Of a stretch of DNA of 64,000 nt, positions 61,396 to 64,000 are shown piece after piece. Every line of letters starts with the position of its first letter. Position 1 is the stretch's first letter. The notes under the pieces were generated by a model that was not told the DNA's origin, did no database searches, and saw only the letters and a program-made list of their open reading frames with translations. A program made the translations under genes and the position numbers. Source of the stretch: Geobacter argillaceus (GTDB lineage: Bacteria; Desulfobacterota; Desulfuromonadia; Geobacterales; DSM-12255); assembly GCF_007830735.1 (NCBI RefSeq), contig NZ_VLLN01000009.1, positions 1 through 64,000 on the forward strand, read 5' to 3'.

Positions 61396-62673
61396 TCACA
61401 CCCTTGCGGTGGACCATTCCAGGTCCGGCCTTAGATAGCCACCGTACTCGCCAAAATAATCGCGCCGGACGGCAACACCATCAAGCACTTCCAGCCTCAG
61501 CGCCTCCCTGACCGTCACCAGGTCGGTGAACGATTTGCCGAACAGGTTGACCGTTACCGTGTACCGGCGATTGTTGAGCAGTCGACCGGGAATGATGCAG
61601 ACGGAGCGATACGTGCCAACCGGCATCGGTGCGCCATACCAGTTCGGCTCGCTGTTGTTGATGGAACTGAAAACGCACGAATTGTCCGTGTCGTGGACGA
61701 TAAGGGTCAGACCGATCGAGGCGCCTTCGTTTTTCACTGCGAACACGATTTCAATCTGCAATTCCGTATCCGTGGTAATGGTTTCGAGCGGAACCCCGTT
61801 CCGGTCACAGGCGGCAATCCGCCTGAGCAGCGCCGACGAGTTTTGCGGGGCTGCCGGCTCCTCAGACCACTCCCGCCGATGAACCTGCTCGCAGGAACCA
61901 CCCAGGTAGCCATCTATCGCTGTCGTGACATCGTCATCCAGAACAAGCGCCCCCTGGTGAAGCAGCAGCGCCCGGCTGCACAAAGACCGGACAGCAGTCA
62001 TGTTGTGGCTGACGAACAGCACGGTACGCCCCTCCTGCCCGATCTCATCCATCTTGCCGAAACATTTCTTCTGGAACTGGGCGTCGCCGACGGCAAGCAC
62101 CTCGTCGACAATGAGAATCTCAGGTTCCAAATGAGCGGCCACGGCAAATGCCAGCCGCACGTACATCCCGGAGGAGTACCGTTTCACCGGCGTATCCAGG
62201 AACCTGTCGATTTCGGCAAAGTCGACTATCGCGTCGAACTTGCGCCTGATCTCCGCACGGCTCATGCCGAGGATCGCTCCGTTAAGATAGATGTTCTCCC
62301 GTCCGGTAAGCTCCGGGTGAAATCCTGTCCCCACCTCAAGAAGACTCGATACCCGTCCCCTGATGGCAATCCGCCCTCCGGACGGCTCGGTTATGCGGCT
62401 GAGGAGCTTCAGCAGGGTCGATTTGCCAGCGCCGTTCCTGCCGATTATGCCGATCCGTTCGCCCTGCGCCACCTGAAAACTCACTCCGTGCAATGCCTGA
62501 AAGAGTTCGGTTGTCCGTTCCGATGAACGATGCGCCAGCGGATTGAGCAGGCTGCGGGCAATCCGGCCCGCGCCGGCACTGATCAATTCCCGTAGCGAGC
62601 CGCCCTGCTCGCCCTGCCGGTGGCCGATGACGTACTGCTTGGAGAGGTTTTCAACACTGATTACCGGGTCCAT
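61396..62673 (-). CDS. wzt: Polysaccharide ABC exporter ATP-binding protein with Wzt C-terminal domain
   Basis: The 425-residue protein has an ABC ATPase domain with Walker A GRNGAGKST at 78-86, signature-type RYSSGMYVRLAF, Walker B ILIVDEVLAVGD and the H-loop FVSHNM. A C-terminal beta domain (about 285-420) resembles the Wzt_C domain that recognises the modified end of an O-polysaccharide before export. It pairs with the adjacent permease, six bases upstream. Confidence 0.9.
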   Translation of the reverse strand: MDPVISVENLSKQYVIGHRQGEQGGSLRELISAGAGRIARSLLNPLAHRSSERTTELFQALHGVSFQVAQGERIGIIGRNGAGKSTLLKLLSRITEPSGGRIAIRGRVSSLLEVGTGFHPELTGRENIYLNGAILGMSRAEIRRKFDAIVDFAEIDRFLDTPVKRYSSGMYVRLAFAVAAHLEPEILIVDEVLAVGDAQFQKKCFGKMDEIGQEGRTVLFVSHNMTAVRSLCSRALLLHQGALVLDDDVTTAIDGYLGGSCEQVHRREWSEEPAAPQNSSALLRRIAACDRNGVPLETITTDTELQIEIVFAVKNEGASIGLTLIVHDTDNSCVFSSINNSEPNWYGAPMPVGTYRSVCIIPGRLLNNRRYTVTVNLFGKSFTDLVTVREALRLEVLDGVAVRRDYFGEYGGYLRPDLEWSTARV

Positions 62674-62679
62674 GATCTC

Positions 62680-63513
62680 TCAGATGATATCTGCGAATCG
62701 TTTTTCAGTTGTGCGGAAATAACGGATGCCCGCAAGCAGCAGCACACTCACCAGGAGCACGGAATAGAGCAGAGCTGGCCAGTAAAGCGGCGCGCTGCCA
62801 CGGAGCAGAGCCCAGCGGAAACCGTCAATGACCCCGACCAGGGGGTTCAACGAAAAGAGGAACCTGAGATGTTCCGGCACGACCTCACTGCGAAAACCGA
62901 CCGGCGAGGCGAACAGAGAAAACTGGATGATAAATGGAATAACGTTCGCCACGTCGCGAAAGCGGACATTGAGCGCAGCCACCCACAACCCCGCCGCCAG
63001 AGCGGAAGCAGCAGCAAGCAGCATGAACAGCGGCAGCGCCGCCAGCCGCCAGTCGGGGAGGAAATCGTACCAGGACATGAGTCCTAGCAGCACAATCGAG
63101 GCAAGGAGCAGATCGACCAGGCTGACCAGGATGGCGCTGGCCGGAATGATCATCCGCGGGAAATATACCTTGGAAATCAGGTTGGCATTTCCTGTCAGGC
63201 TCATTCCCACCTCCGTGAAGGCGGTAGCGATGAATTGCCACGGCAGCAGCGCCGCAAAGACCATCACCGGATACGGCACATTGCCGGCAGGGAGCTTTGC
63301 CAGCCTGCTGAAAAGCAGGGTGAACACAACCATGGTCAGAAGCGGCTTCAGAATGCTCCAGACAATCCCGAGTACGGTCTGCTTGTAGCGAACCAGGATA
63401 TCCCGCCAGCAGAGGAAAAAGAGAAGTTCTCGATAGCGCCAGAGATCGCGCCAGTAATGCCGGATGCTCTGTCCTGCCTCGATGATGGCAACCGGGGGCT
63501 GATTTTCATTCAT
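62680..63513 (-). CDS. wzm: Polysaccharide ABC exporter permease
   Basis: The 277-residue ABC-2 membrane protein has six hydrophobic segments and the Wzm/TagG-like pattern WRDILVRYKQTVLGIVWSILKPLLTM near residue 41. It would move an undecaprenyl-linked polysaccharide across the inner membrane. ATG 63513 is chosen; a GTG five codons upstream (63528) is possible. It overlaps the upstream GT2 gene by eight bases. Confidence 0.9.
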   Translation of the reverse strand: MNENQPPVAIIEAGQSIRHYWRDLWRYRELLFFLCWRDILVRYKQTVLGIVWSILKPLLTMVVFTLLFSRLAKLPAGNVPYPVMVFAALLPWQFIATAFTEVGMSLTGNANLISKVYFPRMIIPASAILVSLVDLLLASIVLLGLMSWYDFLPDWRLAALPLFMLLAAASALAAGLWVAALNVRFRDVANVIPFIIQFSLFASPVGFRSEVVPEHLRFLFSLNPLVGVIDGFRWALLRGSAPLYWPALLYSVLLVSVLLLAGIRYFRTTEKRFADII

Positions 63514-64000
63514 CTGCGTGCCGCTCACATGACCTCATCAATTCGTAGGGCCGCAGCCGTTTCAGGGGGGGAAGGCAGCGTAGGGCGAGATACGCCAGGA
63601 TCGACAGTATAGCATGGGCTGCACCGAAGTTTTTCCGGGTAATCCGCACCGTCTCGGCAAGGGAAAACTCTTCGGTCACCCCGTCAGGCATGGCATAACT
63701 CCTGAGTTCCGGATGATACCTGAATCTGACGCCTCGACGATAGAGACGCTGGTTAAAGTCAAAATCGGCATACTTTCCGTATCGGCAGTCAAACGGAGGG
63801 GCCGGATGCAGCCCCTTGGGAATGAGCAGCCCTTGATGATGCAGGCTGTTGTAATACTTCAGCCGCCAATCGCTGTGAGGTACGAAACAGTGATCCCTGC
63901 CGACCTCAACCGTACCATACAGCACGGTGTCGGGCCGGTACTGCTCCGCCTCTTCCGGAAGCGACAACAGCAGATCCCCTGCCCCCAGGTAGAGGATGTG
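63506..64000 (-). CDS. Glycosyltransferase family 2, C-terminal part (runs off right edge)
   Basis: The frame is open to the window edge and begins in the visible part with ILYLGAGDLLLSLPEEAE, the G-A/S-D-D region of GT2 enzymes, followed by RYGKYADFDFNQRLYRRG. It ends CERHADE at 63506. About 164 C-terminal residues are visible; the N-terminal nucleotide-binding part lies outside the window. Confidence 0.8.
   Translation of the reverse strand, partial: HILYLGAGDLLLSLPEEAEQYRPDTVLYGTVEVGRDHCFVPHSDWRLKYYNSLHHQGLLIPKGLHPAPPFDCRYGKYADFDFNQRLYRRGVRFRYHPELRSYAMPDGVTEEFSLAETVRITRKNFGAAHAILSILAYLALRCLPPLKRLRPYELMRSCERHADE

Overview
The window is about 64 kb of GC-rich DNA with tightly packed operons. 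Gene content and order (thrS-infC-rpmI-rplT-pheS-pheT-ihfA-merR, a zinc-LID adenylate kinase, sigma-54 control, PAS sensor kinases, many anaerobic acyl-CoA genes) suggest a Geobacter-like member of the Desulfuromonadota/Deltaproteobacteria. This is an inference from gene content; no 16S gene is present.

Layout. (1) 1-635: the N-terminal part of an IS1380-like transposase, then an AT-rich orphan membrane gene. (2) 1040-3087: a radical SAM / DUF4130 DNA-repair-type gene pair. (3) 3114-17128: an isopropanol/acetone catabolic locus. Acetone carboxylase (acxA, acxB, acxC), a secondary-alcohol dehydrogenase, a two-subunit 3-oxoacid CoA-transferase, an SCP2-type thiolase with a small DUF35 protein, an outer-membrane protein and a second-type adenylate kinase lie on the minus strand behind a near-perfect sigma-54 promoter. 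A divergent AcoR-type sigma-54 activator gene faces them. The set runs isopropanol > acetone > acetoacetate > acetoacetyl-CoA > 2 acetyl-CoA. Acetone carboxylase releases AMP, so the adenylate kinase at the operon end has a clear job. Methylmalonyl-CoA epimerase follows after a terminator. (4) 17440-20613: sensor kinase, response regulator and receiver-PP2C phosphatase. (5) 20641-31035: housekeeping genes (M20 peptidase, GNAT, RbgA GTPase, GIY-YIG, HIT, UPF0270, DbpA, parvulin, SseB-like, RhlE, tautomerase, RluA-type synthase, GapN).

(6) 31182-43023: a ten-gene minus-strand array: DUF969/DUF979 permease, 5-oxoprolinase PxpB-PxpC-PxpA, a large NAD-glutamate dehydrogenase, a three-part biotin-dependent acyl-CoA carboxylase and a MarR-like regulator. 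A sigma-70 promoter overlapped by a TTGA...TCAA palindrome precedes it. It reads as 5-oxoproline uptake > glutamate > 2-oxoglutarate, coupled to acyl-CoA carboxylation. (7) 43673-43985: a truncated integrase with arm-site-like repeats beside tRNA-Pro(GGG), a decayed integrative element. (8) 43985-51651: the translation operon between tRNA-Pro and tRNA-Val, with an apparent AUA start for infC, a hairpin/U-tract before pheS and a long inverted repeat between rpmI and rplT. (9) 51739-64000: a surface-polysaccharide cluster with GT9, GT4 and GT2 glycosyltransferases, two methyltransferases, a decayed radical SAM gene and a Wzm/Wzt ABC exporter; it runs off the right edge.

Functions are assigned by reading translated sequence and motifs; no database search was run.
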